A stretch of DNA of 64,000 nt from contig CAZHST010000002.1 of the NCBI GenBank assembly GCA_964535215.1, forward strand, positions 1 through 64,000, written 5' to 3'. The position numbers and the translations under genes are program-made. Numbering within the stretch: position 1 is the stretch's first letter; each line of letters opens with the position of its first letter. This document shows, piece after piece, positions 16,259-25,739 of this stretch. The notes beneath the pieces are model-generated. The model saw nothing but the letters and a program-made list of their open reading frames with translations. It ran no database searches and was not told where the DNA came from. This DNA is from JACQHM01 sp964535215. GTDB taxonomy: Bacteria > Methylomirabilota > Methylomirabilia > Methylomirabilales > JACQHM01.

Positions 16259-16291
16259 CGTGGGAGGCGGTAGGCTCAGAAGGAAGGAAAG

Positions 16292-17134
16292 CTAAGAGGT
16301 GATCCGGTGATGGCCGGTGTAGATGTTCAGGCACCCTTTCCGGAGGAAGCCGACCAGCGTCATGTGGCATTCAGACGCGAGCTGGACGGCGAGGCTGGAG
16401 GGGGCGGAGACGGCGACGACCACCGGGATCCTGGCCGCTAGGGCCTTCTGCGTAATCTCGAAGCTGGCCCGCCCACTGACCATCAGGATGTGCCGGTCTA
16501 ACGGGAGCCTCCTCGAAAGGAGCATGTGGCCGATGACCTTATCAACGGCATTGTGGCGGCCGATGTCCTCCCGAAGGGACAGGAGGCGGCCTTCCTTGTT
16601 GAAGAGGCCTGCGGCGTGGAGCCCCCCTGTCCTTGCAAAGGTGGCTTGGGCAGCCTTGAATTCCCCCTCGAGGGTGTAGAGCAACTCGAGGGGGATGGTG
16701 AAGTCGGATTCGACGGGAGGCAGGGAGAGTTTGATGGTCTCGATGGCCACCTTTCCACAGAGGCCGCAGGAGGAAGACGTGAGGAAGTTTCGCTGGAAGC
16801 GTTCCTGGAAAACCTGGACATCCCCCTTCAGGAGGACGTTGATGACATTCTTGGCCTCGGGGTCATCTAAGCTCCGGTAATGGGCGATAACGTCCAGGTC
16901 ATCGGCCCCTTCGATGATCCGTTCCGAGAAGAGGAATCCCGCCACCAGCTCTTCATCCTCCCCGGGGGTCCGCATGGTGACGGCCAAACTCCGTCCACCC
17001 AGGCGGATCTCCAGGGGCTCCTCAACAGCCAACTGATCCTCGAAGGTAAAAGCCTCCCTCCCCCTGACCTTGATCACCGGTTGGGAGACGGCGGAGGCTC
17101 CCCTAACGGCGATATCGCGATCAGGAGCCGCCAT
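16292..17134 (-). CDS. fdhD: Formate dehydrogenase sulfurtransferase FdhD
   Basis: FdhD passes sulfur from a cysteine desulfurase to the molybdenum cofactor and is needed for active formate dehydrogenase. The 280-residue protein shows the essential Cys pair in SSSCGLCGK and the family blocks AVTMRTPGEDEELVAGFLFSERII, TGGLHAAGLFNKEG, REDIGRHNAVDKVIG and VSGRASFEITQKA. It starts nine bases after fdhE. Located at the distal end of the fdh operon, it completes the accessory set together with fdhE and mobB. Confidence 0.95.
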   Translation of the reverse strand: MAAPDRDIAVRGASAVSQPVIKVRGREAFTFEDQLAVEEPLEIRLGGRSLAVTMRTPGEDEELVAGFLFSERIIEGADDLDVIAHYRSLDDPEAKNVINVLLKGDVQVFQERFQRNFLTSSSCGLCGKVAIETIKLSLPPVESDFTIPLELLYTLEGEFKAAQATFARTGGLHAAGLFNKEGRLLSLREDIGRHNAVDKVIGHMLLSRRLPLDRHILMVSGRASFEITQKALAARIPVVVAVSAPSSLAVQLASECHMTLVGFLRKGCLNIYTGHHRITS

Positions 17135-17143
17135 CCTGTCCTC

Positions 17144-17950
17144 CTAGAGCCCGGCCAGGTTCGGCTCGAGCTTCTGATACCCCCGCTCCTTCGCCCAGAG
17201 GTCCAGGGGGATCGAGGCCAGCTCGTCTACCACCGGAACGGCCCTCCCCTCCCTGGTCAAATCCACGCTCTTGAGATACCGCTTACAGGCCTCACAGGCG
17301 CTCAAGCGGATATGGGGGAACTCCTCGGCCTGATAGTAGGCGAGCCTTTTGGGATCCCTTTCCCCGCACGCGGGACACACAATCCGTTCAAACGGCCACT
17401 CGATGGCACAGCGGGAACAGACCAGGAAGAGTTCCGCTCCTTCCCCCACCCCCTTCAAGGCCCCGACCTGAGGCCTCCCGCCACAGAAGGGGCACGACGG
17501 GGTCCCCTTTCGCCCCTCCGGCCTTTTCCATCCTTCGGCCAGGCGCTCGCCATAAGGCTGGAGGAAGGCCTTTGGGAAAAAGAGAAGGGGAACAGCTCCC
17601 TCCCCACCGGAGAGCTTCCCTTCTTCCCAAAAGGTGCGAAGGAGCACCTCCCATGCTTCTTTCGGCTGTAAGGCCAGATCCCCAGCCGTGGAGGCCAGGG
17701 GAGGGGGGGCGATCTCGGTGATCAGGGCGAGGAACTGCGGAAAGAGGGGAAGAAGAAGATCCACCCGTAATGGGGGCCGAGCACCTGAAGAAGAGGCCTT
17801 TTCCCCAAGCGGGGCCAGGTGGTGGTAGACCTCCTTCTGAAACAAGAGGACCTCCCGGTAGAAACGGAGGACCTCCTGGGCGAAGGGGTACCGGTTGAAC
17901 AGGTCCTCGACCCGGCTGATCCGCTGTTCCCAGGAGGAGTGCTTCCTCAC
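17144..17950 (-). CDS. fdhE: Formate dehydrogenase accessory protein FdhE
   Basis: FdhE is a cytoplasmic maturation factor thought to act on the Fe-S/Mo catalytic subunit before export. Three zinc/rubredoxin-like knuckles are visible: CPFCGG, CSRCAIEWPFERIVCPACGE and CEACKRYL. I place the start at GTG 17950, which overlaps the TGA of the upstream gamma subunit (GTGA) and has GGGAGG just before it; a longer frame begins inside that gene. Product 268 residues. It lies between the cytochrome b subunit and fdhD. Confidence 0.9.
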   Translation of the reverse strand: MRKHSSWEQRISRVEDLFNRYPFAQEVLRFYREVLLFQKEVYHHLAPLGEKASSSGARPPLRVDLLLPLFPQFLALITEIAPPPLASTAGDLALQPKEAWEVLLRTFWEEGKLSGGEGAVPLLFFPKAFLQPYGERLAEGWKRPEGRKGTPSCPFCGGRPQVGALKGVGEGAELFLVCSRCAIEWPFERIVCPACGERDPKRLAYYQAEEFPHIRLSACEACKRYLKSVDLTREGRAVPVVDELASIPLDLWAKERGYQKLEPNLAGL

Positions 17951-18564
17951 CGCCCTCCCATCACCTCCCGGAACCAGCGGCCATGATGCACCCGGGCCCA
18001 CCCCCGTGTGACAACCCCCCGGGTCATCCCTCTAAGCGCCCCCGGCACCTGGAAGAGGGCCATGTAGAGGTGGGCGATGAAGGCCACAATGGCCGCCAGG
18101 GCTGCCGTCTCATGGATGAGGATGCTGAGCCCCCGGAGGCCCGCCGGGAAGCTCATCGGGAACCAGAGGGGGATGCCGGAAAGGAGGAGGAGGAGACCCG
18201 AGACCGTCTGGGTCCAAAACAAGGCCTTCTGTCCGGCGTTAAACCGTCCGGCCGCAGGGAGCGTATCCTCCCGGTGGGTGAGGTAGTCCCTCCAGTGGGC
18301 CATCCACTCCCAATCCCAGGGTTTGATGATCATGTCCCGAAGCCAGGGAACCCCCAGGGCCAGGAAGACGACCACGAAGAAGACCCCCATCCAGGGATGG
18401 AGGATCCGGCTGAACTGTCCCCCTCCGAAGAGGGAGGAGAGCCAGAAGAGCTTCGGGGAGAAGAAGGCAAGCCCCGTCAGCATGAGGAACATAAAGGAGA
18501 GGGCAACGACCCAGTGGACGACCCGCTCCCGCAAGGTAAACCGCTGGATCTCCTTCCCTGTCAT
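17947..18564 (-). CDS. Formate dehydrogenase gamma subunit (cytochrome b556 type)
   Basis: Four-helix membrane cytochrome b that anchors the periplasmic alpha/beta subunits and passes electrons to quinone. Membrane segments with heme-ligand histidines are visible: VVHWVVALSFMFLMLTG, LHPWMGVFFVVVFLAL, a third helix LFWTQTVSGLLLLLSGIP and the last HETAALAAIVAFIAHLYMALF. Length 205 residues is normal for FdnI/FdoI. It overlaps the beta-subunit stop by four bases and the fdhE start by four, so the operon is translationally coupled. Confidence 0.93.
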   Translation of the reverse strand: MTGKEIQRFTLRERVVHWVVALSFMFLMLTGLAFFSPKLFWLSSLFGGGQFSRILHPWMGVFFVVVFLALGVPWLRDMIIKPWDWEWMAHWRDYLTHREDTLPAAGRFNAGQKALFWTQTVSGLLLLLSGIPLWFPMSFPAGLRGLSILIHETAALAAIVAFIAHLYMALFQVPGALRGMTRGVVTRGWARVHHGRWFREVMGGR

Positions 18565-19427
18565 TGCTCATCCTCCTCCTTGACCTCCTTTGGCCCGTAG
18601 CGCATGTAGTGGAAGAAGGCCCCGAAGATGCTCAACCCCATCAAGAGCCACCCGACCGGCTTGAAAAAGGTCTTCCAGATGTAGACGGAGGTCGGGATCT
18701 TGGGATCCTTCGGGAGGCCGTAGTCCTCAGGCCGGTCGCCGTAGGCCAAGACGTAGAGGACGCCGGTCCGACCGCCAACACCGGGCAGGTTGTCGCCGTA
18801 GACGGCGGCCTGCTGGAAGCCGGCCGCCTTGAGCTGCTCCACCCTTTTCTCGGCCACCGTCTTCATATCATCCCATGTCCCGAACTGGAGACATCCGGTG
18901 GGGCAGGCCTTGATACAGGCCGGCTCCAGCCCGGCCTCCACCCGATCCACGCAGAGGGTGCACTTGTGGACCCGGTGGGTCTTTTCGTGGAGGCGGGGGA
19001 TGTTGAAGGGGCAGCCCGTGATGCAGTAGCCGCAGCCGATACAGTTCTCCTGGACAAAATCCACGATCCCGTTTTCGTACTGGACAATGGCCCCCGGGGC
19101 AGGGCAGGCCTTTAAGCAGCCGGCATCCTCACAGTGCATGCACTGGTCCTTCCGCATGAGCCAGACAAGCTTCCCGTCCCGCTCCACCTCGTTGAACCGG
19201 ATCAGGTTCCAAAAGTTAGGGGTGAGGTCCGGGAGGGTCTGGTAGGAGCCGAAATTCGTGGTCGGCTCGATCTGGAGGTCGTTCCACTCCTGGCAGGCCA
19301 CCTCGCAGGCTTTACAACCGATACAGGTGGTGGTGTCAATCAGCTTGGAGACCGTCCGAAGCTGCCGGACCCCTGTCGGGGCTGAGGAGGTTGCCGAGAT
19401 CGCCTTGACTTCCAACGCCGTTCCCAT
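18561..19427 (-). CDS. Formate dehydrogenase beta subunit (4Fe-4S ferredoxin type)
   Basis: Electron-transfer subunit with four [4Fe-4S] cluster motifs: CIGCKACEVACQEW, CMHCEDAGCLKACP, CIGCGYCITGCPFNIPR and CTLCVDRVEAGLEPACIKACPTG. A C-terminal membrane helix (FFKPVGWLLMGLSIFGAFFHYM) anchors it, as in FdnH/FdoH. I start at ATG 19427 (MGTALEVKAI), which has GGGAGGGTGG just before it; the upstream extension overlaps the alpha-subunit gene and is not protein-like. Product 288 residues. It lies 13 bases after the alpha subunit. Confidence 0.93.
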   Translation of the reverse strand: MGTALEVKAISATSSAPTGVRQLRTVSKLIDTTTCIGCKACEVACQEWNDLQIEPTTNFGSYQTLPDLTPNFWNLIRFNEVERDGKLVWLMRKDQCMHCEDAGCLKACPAPGAIVQYENGIVDFVQENCIGCGYCITGCPFNIPRLHEKTHRVHKCTLCVDRVEAGLEPACIKACPTGCLQFGTWDDMKTVAEKRVEQLKAAGFQQAAVYGDNLPGVGGRTGVLYVLAYGDRPEDYGLPKDPKIPTSVYIWKTFFKPVGWLLMGLSIFGAFFHYMRYGPKEVKEEDEQ

Positions 19428-19440
19428 GGCCACCCTCCCT

Positions 19441-22400
19441 CTAGACTTTCTCCAGCCGCACCAGGAAGGTCTTGTACTCTGGCGTACCGGAGTTAGGGTC
19501 AATCACGCTAGGGGTCAGGAGGTTTGCCAGAGGCCCTGTCACCCTCCCCTTGAAACCCCAATGGATGGGGAAGCCGATCTGCCAGACCCGTTTCTCACCA
19601 ATCATCATCGGCTTGATCCGCTTCGTGACCAGGGCCTTCCCCTCGAGAGAGCCCCGCTTCGAGGTCACCCTGACCATCTCCCCGTTCCGGATCCTCATCT
19701 CCTTCGCCAACTCCTCCGGGATCTCCACAAAGAACTCGGGCTGGAGCTCGGAGGTCGAGGTGATGTGCTTGGTCCAGTAGTGGAAGTGCTCGGTGAGCCG
19801 GTAGGTGGTTGCCACGATGGGGAACTCGTCAGAGGTCCCATAGGCATCCTTGTCGCTTTCGAAGGGCTTCACCACCGGGTTTCTGCTCACCTTGGGATGG
19901 AAGAGGTTCTCAACGGGGGCTTCGACCGCCTCGTAATGCTCCGGGAAAGGACCTTCAGCAAAGTCAACAGCGTAGAGCTTGGCCACCCCCTCCGGGAGCA
20001 TGATGAACGCCCCCAGGCCTACCTCCGGGGGGCTGTCCGGCTTGTAATCGGGGACGTCCCCCACCCACCGTTCCCCGTTCCAAACGATCCCTGGTCGCTT
20101 CGGGTCCCATGGCTTCCCCTCTGCATCAGCCGAGGCCCGGTTGTAGAGGATCCGGCGATTCATGGGCCAGTTCCACGCCCACCCGTGGTACATGCCAAGC
20201 CCTGTCGGATCCGCCGTGCTCCTCCTGGCCATCATGTTTCCGGCTTCCGTATAGCAGCCGCAGTAGAGCCAGTTGCCACAGGCTGTGGTCCCGTCATCTT
20301 TTAGCTGGGCGAAGGAGGAGAGCTGCTGACCGGCCTTCAGGACCACGTTCCCCTTCTCGTCCTTCAAATCCGCCAGGGCCTTTCCGTTCACCTCTTTAGC
20401 CACCTCTTCCAGGGAGGGGTTCAGGGGGTCGGTATAGTTCCAGGTCGCGTGGAGGATCGGGTCGGGGAAGGCACCCCCTTCCTTCTGATACAGCTCCCGG
20501 AGCTTCAAGAAGATCCGGGCCAGGATCTCCTGGTCGGCCTTGGCCTGGCCCGGGGGATCGACAGCCTTCCACTTCCACTGGAGCCAGCGGGCCGAGTTGG
20601 TGAAGGACCCATCCTTCTCGGCGAAGTTGGCCGCCGGGAGGAGGAAGACCTCCGTCTTGACCTCGGCCGGGTCCATCCCCATCGCCTCCTTCGGGGCCTT
20701 CCAGAAGTGGGCCGTCTCCGTCTCGAAGTTCTCCACAACCACCAGCCACTTGAGCTTCGCCAGGGCAGCCAGGATCTTGGGGGAGTTCGGGCCGTTTGCC
20801 ACCGGGTTCATCCCGAAGGCAACCATCCCCTGGATGATCCCCTTGTACATGTCGTCAATGATATGCACCCAGCTATGGTCAGCACCCTCCTCCAGCTTGG
20901 GGAGGTAGTGGTAGGCGAAGTCATTCTCCCTGGTCGCGTGGGGGCCATAGAAAGCCTTGAGCAGGCTCACCATGAACTTTGGGGTATTGGACCAGTAGTT
21001 CATGGCATTCGGCCTCAAGGGCTTAGGGGTCGTGGCCTCGAGGTACTCCTTGAGGCTCTGCCAGGAGGCCCGGGGGGCCTTGAGATATCCGGGGAGGAGA
21101 TGGAAGGCCCCTGCCATGTCCGTGGCCCCTTGAATGTTCGAGTGGCCGCGAAGGGCGTTGACCCCTCCCCCAGGCCGTCCCACGTTCCCCAGGATGAGCT
21201 GGAGAATGGCCGCCGCCCTGATGATCTGGACCGCTACCGAGTGGTGGGTCCATCCCAGGGCGTACATGATGGTCCCGGCCCGATCGGGGGTGGAGGTGGA
21301 GGTGATGATCTCAGCCGCCTTTAAGAAATCCTCCTTCGAGCAGCCGCAGATCCTGGAGACCATCTCGGGGGTGTAGCGGGCGTAGTGCTTCTTCAGGAGC
21401 TGGAAGACCGAGCGGGGATGCTGGAGGGTGGGATCGACCTTGGCATAGCCCTTCTCATCCAGCTCGTAGGCCCATGTGGATTTGTCATAGGCTTTCTTCC
21501 CCGGGTCGTAGCCGGAGAAGAGGCCATCGTCCTCGGGGAGCTTGAAGCCTTCCCTGATGATGAAGGGAGCATTGGTGTGGAGCCTCAGGTACTCCTCGTG
21601 GTAACGGCCATTGGTCAGGGCATAATTGATCAGGCCACCCAGGAAGGCGATGTCCGTTCCCGCCCTGATCTGCACGAAATGGTCCGAGACGGCCGCCGTC
21701 CTGTTGAAGCGGGGATCGACCGAGACCAGCTTCGCCCCCCGGTGCTTCTTCGCCTCGATCACCCACTTGAAGCCGCAGGGGTGGTTCTCCGCCGGGTTCC
21801 CGCCCATGGCCAGGATGACATCGGCGTTCCCGATGTCAACCCAGCCGTTGGTCATGGCGCCTCGTCCGAAGGTGGGGGCCAGACTGGCCACCGTCGGACC
21901 GTGTCATATGCGTGCCTGGTTATCCAAATAGGTTACCCCCAGGGATCTCGCCGTCTTGACGATCAGGTAGTTCATCTCGTTCGTATCGGTGCAGCCACCG
22001 ATGACGGCGATCCCCGGGGTTCGGTTCACCACCCTCCCCTTCTCATCCCTGGTCACAAAGGTCCGGTCCCTCGTCTCCTTGATCCGGCGGGCGATCTTCT
22101 CAATCGCCTCCTCCCAGCTGATGTCCGTCCACTCGGAGCTGCCGGGAGCCCTATACCGGGGCTTTGTGAGCCGGTGGTCGTTCAGAACGAACTGCCTTAA
22201 GGTGATCCCTTTGGGACAGAGGGTCCCCCGGTTGATCGGGTGATCCGGGTCCCCCTCAATGTGGACGACGGACGGCTTCACATTCTTGGCGTTGTCCCCC
22301 AGGGTGTGGATGATCACCCCGCAACTCACCGAGCAGTAGGGACAAGTGCTCCGGACCTCCGTTGTCTTCGCGATCTTTAACCGGCGGGTCGCAGCGACCG

Positions 22401-22491
22401 CCGGGCCGATGTCAAAGCCAAAGGTGCTGGCCACAGCCCCCACCGAGGCTGCCGCCCCAAGCTTCAAAAAGTCCCGCCTCGAAAGCTCCAT
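19441..22491 (-). CDS. Formate dehydrogenase alpha subunit, selenocysteine-containing (Fdh-N/O type)
   Basis: Catalytic subunit oxidising formate to CO2 at a bis-MGD molybdenum or tungsten centre. Residues 1-34 are a Tat signal (SRRDFLKLGAAAS), so it works in the periplasm. Cys50, Cys53, Cys57 and Cys92 (CPYCSVSC, LCPKG) bind a 4Fe-4S cluster. An in-frame TGA at 21904-21906 falls at residue 196 in NQARI-U-HGPT, exactly where Fdh-N/O enzymes have selenocysteine, and is followed by a good SECIS hairpin. Reading through gives 1016 residues, the family's usual length; automated calling would split it in two. GGGGAGG precedes the ATG. It leads an operon with beta, gamma, fdhE and fdhD. selA, selB, selC and selD must be elsewhere. 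Confidence 0.96.
21864..21899 (-). promoter_or_regulatory. SECIS element in fdhA
   Basis: Immediately after the UGA (21906-21904) the mRNA can pair GUCCGA (21898-21893) with UCGGAC (21869-21864). Inside that, GGUGGCC pairs with GGCC-CC-CACC around an AGUCU loop. The upper stem begins about 11 bases from the UGA, the spacing bacterial SelB requires. Confidence 0.8.
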
Positions 22492-22570
22492 GGCTGCCTC
22501 CCCTACCGGGCTGTCTTCAACCGGTTTGAAAACAACCCCCCTCCCTTCAAGGCCAATGGCTCACGACACG

Positions 22571-22634
22571 ATCAGGTTTCCGAGAAAAACCTCTGATTTT
22601 TCAGTATTTTCGACCCTTTCTTCCTTTTTGTCAA
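22571..22634 (-). promoter_or_regulatory. Candidate fdh promoter and leader dyad
   Basis: On the minus strand, TTGACA lies at 22634-22629 upstream of fdhA with only weak -10 candidates (AATACT at 22608-22603, spacing 20). Downstream in the leader is an imperfect inverted repeat, ATCAGGTTT / AAACCTcTGAT (22571-22597), which could be an operator or leader hairpin. No T tract follows it, so it is not an obvious terminator for the upstream gene. Confidence 0.35.
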
Positions 22635-22647
22635 GTAAAATATCGTT

Positions 22648-22971
22648 TCACGATTCTGACTGAAGCCAGGCAAACTCGTCCTTGATCCTCCGGATGAGGC
22701 GATACCCTTCCTCGATCTTCCGGTGGGGGAGCGGCAAGGTCCTGGCGTACTCGTTCAGCTTCAGGGAGACCTCGCGGGCTTCCTTGATCAGCAGAAGCTT
22801 CCTCCGGGCCTTCTCCGGGAGGTTCAGCCTTCCCAGGACCTCCATCAGGCCAACTTCATCCTCCCCCTCCAGAAGCCTGGCAATGGCCTTCTCCGTTTCC
22901 TGATCCAGATCAGGCGGGACGAGGGTCGCCAAGGCCAGGAGCCTTCCCCGCATGTACCGAAGGTCAATCAT
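22648..22971 (-). CDS. Small helical hypothetical protein
   Basis: The ATG at 22971 lies two bases after the phosphoglycerate mutase stop, giving 107 residues beginning MIDLRYMRGRLLALATLVPP. A longer in-frame extension would overlap the mutase gene. The sequence is charged and helical (QETEKAIARLLEGEDEVGLMEVLGRLNLPEKARRKLLLIKEAREV), with no motif I recognise. It is the last gene of the long minus-strand run and abuts the fdh promoter region. Confidence 0.6.
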   Translation of the reverse strand: MIDLRYMRGRLLALATLVPPDLDQETEKAIARLLEGEDEVGLMEVLGRLNLPEKARRKLLLIKEAREVSLKLNEYARTLPLPHRKIEEGYRLIRRIKDEFAWLQSES

Positions 22972-22973
22972 CC

Positions 22974-24176
22974 TCACGCTCCGAACTTTTTCAACCGCCA
23001 AGCATTCGCCAGGATAAGGGGCAGAAGCTCTGTCGCCTTGATCCTCCCCAAGGCTCCGGCGGCACAACCCCGCTCCGAGAATTCCCTCACCCCGTCGGGA
23101 CGGCACCACCTGGAGGAGAGAAGGACAGGGACGGGATGCCAGCTATGCCCTTTCAACACCGAGGGGGTCGAGTGGTCCCCGGTCACCACCAGGACATCAG
23201 GGTCAAGCTCAAGGAGGGAGGGGAGATGACGGTCCACCTCCTCCAGGGCAGCGACCTTGGCGTCAAAGTCCCCATCCTCCCCGGCCGCATCGGCCTTCTT
23301 GAAATGGAGGAAGAAGAAATCGTAGCGATCGTAGCGATCGGCCAGCTCCTGGATCAGGATGCCAAGGTCACCCTCCAGCTGGGGGGTCTCCATCCCCACC
23401 AGCTTCGCCAGGCCCCGGTACATCGGGTAGGCGGCAATGGCGCACGCCTTAAAACCGAAGAGGTCAGGGAGGGTGGGGAGGGTGGGGAGCTTGGCAAAGC
23501 CCCGGAGGAGGACCATGTTGGCCGGCCCCTGATCTTTGAGCAGGGCTCCGGCCTTCTCCACGAACTCGTTGACGATCTTCGCGGTCCGCTCCGCCTCCGG
23601 TTCTAGGGGAGAGGCCGGAAGAGGGGGAAGGCCAAGCCGCTGGGGATCGGTCTCGCCGATGGCGTCGGAGAGGCCCGCGCCGGTGAAGACCGCAACGAAA
23701 CGGTGTTCCTTCACCGGCTCGACCCTAAGGAGAGCCCCTTCCAGGGTGATGGTCGAAAGGAGGTGGGAGAGCCTCCGGCACTCCCCCGTCGAGATCCGCC
23801 CCGCCCTTCGATCGGTGATCCGACCTTCTCGGTCAACGGTGCAGAAGTTCCCACGGGCTGCCACATCCTGGGGTGTAAGCTCCAGGCCGATCCCGAGGGC
23901 CTCCAACACCCCCCGTCCGATCTGATACCGGATCGGATCGTAGCCGAAGAGACCGAGGTGCCCAGGGCCACTCCCCGGTGTAATCCCCGGCCCCACATGC
24001 TGGATCAACCCGCAGAGGGAGCGGACGGCCAGGGCATCGAGGTTGGGGGTCCTGGCGGCCTCGAGCTCCGTCAAGCCTCCCTCATCCCGGGGGAGGCCCC
24101 CCAGCCCATCAATCACAAAAAGGATCATCTTGGTCGAGGCCGGGATCGCCAACGTCCTCAAGAATTCAAGGTCCAT
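22974..24176 (-). CDS. apgM: 2,3-bisphosphoglycerate-independent phosphoglycerate mutase, archaeal type
   Basis: Interconverts 3- and 2-phosphoglycerate. The alkaline-phosphatase-like metal motifs are present: ILFVIDGLGGLP near the N-terminus, the nucleophile region PGSGPGHLGLFGYDP, FLHFKKADAAGEDGD and VVTGDHSTPSVLKGHSWHPVP. The internal GxGxG/RISTGE block (RRAGRISTGECRRLS) is typical of the archaeal ApgM family rather than bacterial GpmI. ATG 24176 has GGGAGAGGGAGG just upstream; product 400 residues. It overlaps nothing and lies 43 bases after the FAD enzyme gene. Confidence 0.93.
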   Translation of the reverse strand: MDLEFLRTLAIPASTKMILFVIDGLGGLPRDEGGLTELEAARTPNLDALAVRSLCGLIQHVGPGITPGSGPGHLGLFGYDPIRYQIGRGVLEALGIGLELTPQDVAARGNFCTVDREGRITDRRAGRISTGECRRLSHLLSTITLEGALLRVEPVKEHRFVAVFTGAGLSDAIGETDPQRLGLPPLPASPLEPEAERTAKIVNEFVEKAGALLKDQGPANMVLLRGFAKLPTLPTLPDLFGFKACAIAAYPMYRGLAKLVGMETPQLEGDLGILIQELADRYDRYDFFFLHFKKADAAGEDGDFDAKVAALEEVDRHLPSLLELDPDVLVVTGDHSTPSVLKGHSWHPVPVLLSSRWCRPDGVREFSERGCAAGALGRIKATELLPLILANAWRLKKFGA

Positions 24177-24219
24177 CCTCCCTCTCCCCACCCGATGGTC
24201 GGGACGAGCCACCCCTCCA

Positions 24220-25377
24220 TTAGTGACGCCAACCTAGAAGCTCCCGGAGGAGCGCTCCCGTTTCGAAGCGCTCCAGGGAAAGAGCGGAGATATCTACCGT
24301 TGCCGCCTTCCCCTCCAGGATCAGCTCGGCCATGAGCTTCCCCGTGATGGGGGCATGCATGAAGCCGTGACCGGAGAAGCCAACGGCGTAAAAGTAGCCC
24401 CGGACTTCCCTGGCCTCACCAAGGATGGGATGCTTGTCAGGGGAAAGCTCGTAGAGGCCCGCCCACCCCCTGATGACTTCGGCTTCCTGTAACAAGGGGA
24501 GGCGATGGGCCCCTTTGGCCGCCGCTTCAGCTACAGCCTCCCATTCAACAGAAGTCGTGAAGCTTTCGATCTCGTCCATGGGGCCTGAGAAGAGGACCCC
24601 CTCCCCCTCCCTCCGGAAGTAAAAACCCTGTCGGTAGTCAATGGTGATAGGGACCCTTGAAGGAAGCCCGGGAAGAGGCCCCGTGACGAAGACCTGACGC
24701 CGGACGGGCTTCACCGGGATCTCAAGGCCGGCCATCCTCCCCACCTCCCTGGCGAGGGGTCCGGCAGCATTCACGACGGCCCCCGTGGCGAGGGGGCCTT
24801 CCCTTGTCACGACCCTCGTCACCCTCCCCCCTTCGACCTCGATCCCGATCACCTCTTTTCCCTCCTCGATCACGGCGCCGAGCCTCCTGGCCCCCTTCGC
24901 ATAGGCTTGGGTGACCTCATGGGGAGAGGCATAGCCGTCGTCCGGACAGTAAGAGGCGCCGAAGAGGTCATCGGTCCGTAAAGGGGGAAGGAGCCGTTGC
25001 ACATCCTTTGGGGAAAGGAGCTCCACAGGAACCCCGAAACGTCGCTGGAGAGAGGCCGTTGCCTGAAAGAGGCTCCACTCCTCTTCGGAAGTGGCCAGGA
25101 GGAGGTAACCCACCGGCCGAAATTCCGGGTCCACCCCCGTCTCGTCGTGGAAGGCCTGGAAGAGCTTCATGGACTCGACGGAGAGCTTGATGTGGATCTC
25201 CGTTGAGAACAGCCGCCGAATGCCCCCGACCGAACGGCCGGTGGTACCACCCCCGACGACACCCTTCTCCAGGACGACCACATCCCGTAGGCCTGCCTTT
25301 GCCAGATGGTAGGCGATGCTACACCCGATGACCCCTCCCCCAACGATGACGACCTCTGCTGCCTTGGGCAGTCCCAC
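24220..25377 (-). CDS. FAD-dependent amino-acid/amine oxidoreductase (DAO family)
   Basis: The N-terminal Rossmann motif VVIVGGGVIGCSIAYHLAKAG and the C-terminal GFSGHGFMHAPITGKLMAELI are classic for the DAO/SoxB/glycine-oxidase family, which oxidises amino acids or N-methylated amines. Length is 385 residues. The GTG start at 25377 has GGGGAGA upstream. It lies 15 bases after a Rieske ferredoxin gene, which might accept its electrons. The substrate cannot be told; sarcosine, proline or glycine-like compounds are typical. Confidence 0.85.
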   Translation of the reverse strand: MGLPKAAEVVIVGGGVIGCSIAYHLAKAGLRDVVVLEKGVVGGGTTGRSVGGIRRLFSTEIHIKLSVESMKLFQAFHDETGVDPEFRPVGYLLLATSEEEWSLFQATASLQRRFGVPVELLSPKDVQRLLPPLRTDDLFGASYCPDDGYASPHEVTQAYAKGARRLGAVIEEGKEVIGIEVEGGRVTRVVTREGPLATGAVVNAAGPLAREVGRMAGLEIPVKPVRRQVFVTGPLPGLPSRVPITIDYRQGFYFRREGEGVLFSGPMDEIESFTTSVEWEAVAEAAAKGAHRLPLLQEAEVIRGWAGLYELSPDKHPILGEAREVRGYFYAVGFSGHGFMHAPITGKLMAELILEGKAATVDISALSLERFETGALLRELLGWRH

Positions 25378-25392
25378 CGGGATCTCCCCTCA

Positions 25393-25704
25393 TCATCCGG
25401 GAAGCTCGACGTAGAGATCCTCCCCCTCGACCTTGACGGGAAAGGAGGTCACCTTCGCCCTGGGGTTCTCCGGCGAGACCCCCGTGGTCACGTCGAACTT
25501 CCAGCCGTGCCAGGGACAGGTGACGATCTCCCCCTCCAAGAAGCCCTCTCCCAAAGGCCCCCCCCGATGGGGGCAGACATTGCTCAACGCGTAGAAGGTC
25601 CCGTTGACGTTGAAGAGGGCAATCTCGTGCCCTTCCACCTCGACCACCTTCCCCTCACCCGGGGCCAGGTCTCTCACCGCTCCAACCTTGTAGAGTTGTC
25701 CCAT
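25393..25704 (-). CDS. Rieske [2Fe-2S] ferredoxin
   Basis: Start ATG at 25704, giving 103 residues. The cluster ligands are in CPHRGG and CPWHGW, the standard CxH...CxxH Rieske pattern, spaced as in small NirD/ferredoxin-type proteins. There is no signal peptide or membrane segment, so it is cytoplasmic. A much longer frame covering the preceding membrane-protein gene is a shadow. It is flanked by an integral membrane protein and a FAD oxidoreductase, suggesting a short electron-transfer chain. Confidence 0.92.
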   Translation of the reverse strand: MGQLYKVGAVRDLAPGEGKVVEVEGHEIALFNVNGTFYALSNVCPHRGGPLGEGFLEGEIVTCPWHGWKFDVTTGVSPENPRAKVTSFPVKVEGEDLYVELPG

Positions 25705-25739
25705 GATCGTCCTCAACGAGGGTTGAACCTCCACGGTTC

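Noticed and set aside
19258..20304. 348-codon plus-strand frame opposite fdhA
   Set aside because: Antisense shadow without motifs; fdhA and fdhB cover the region.
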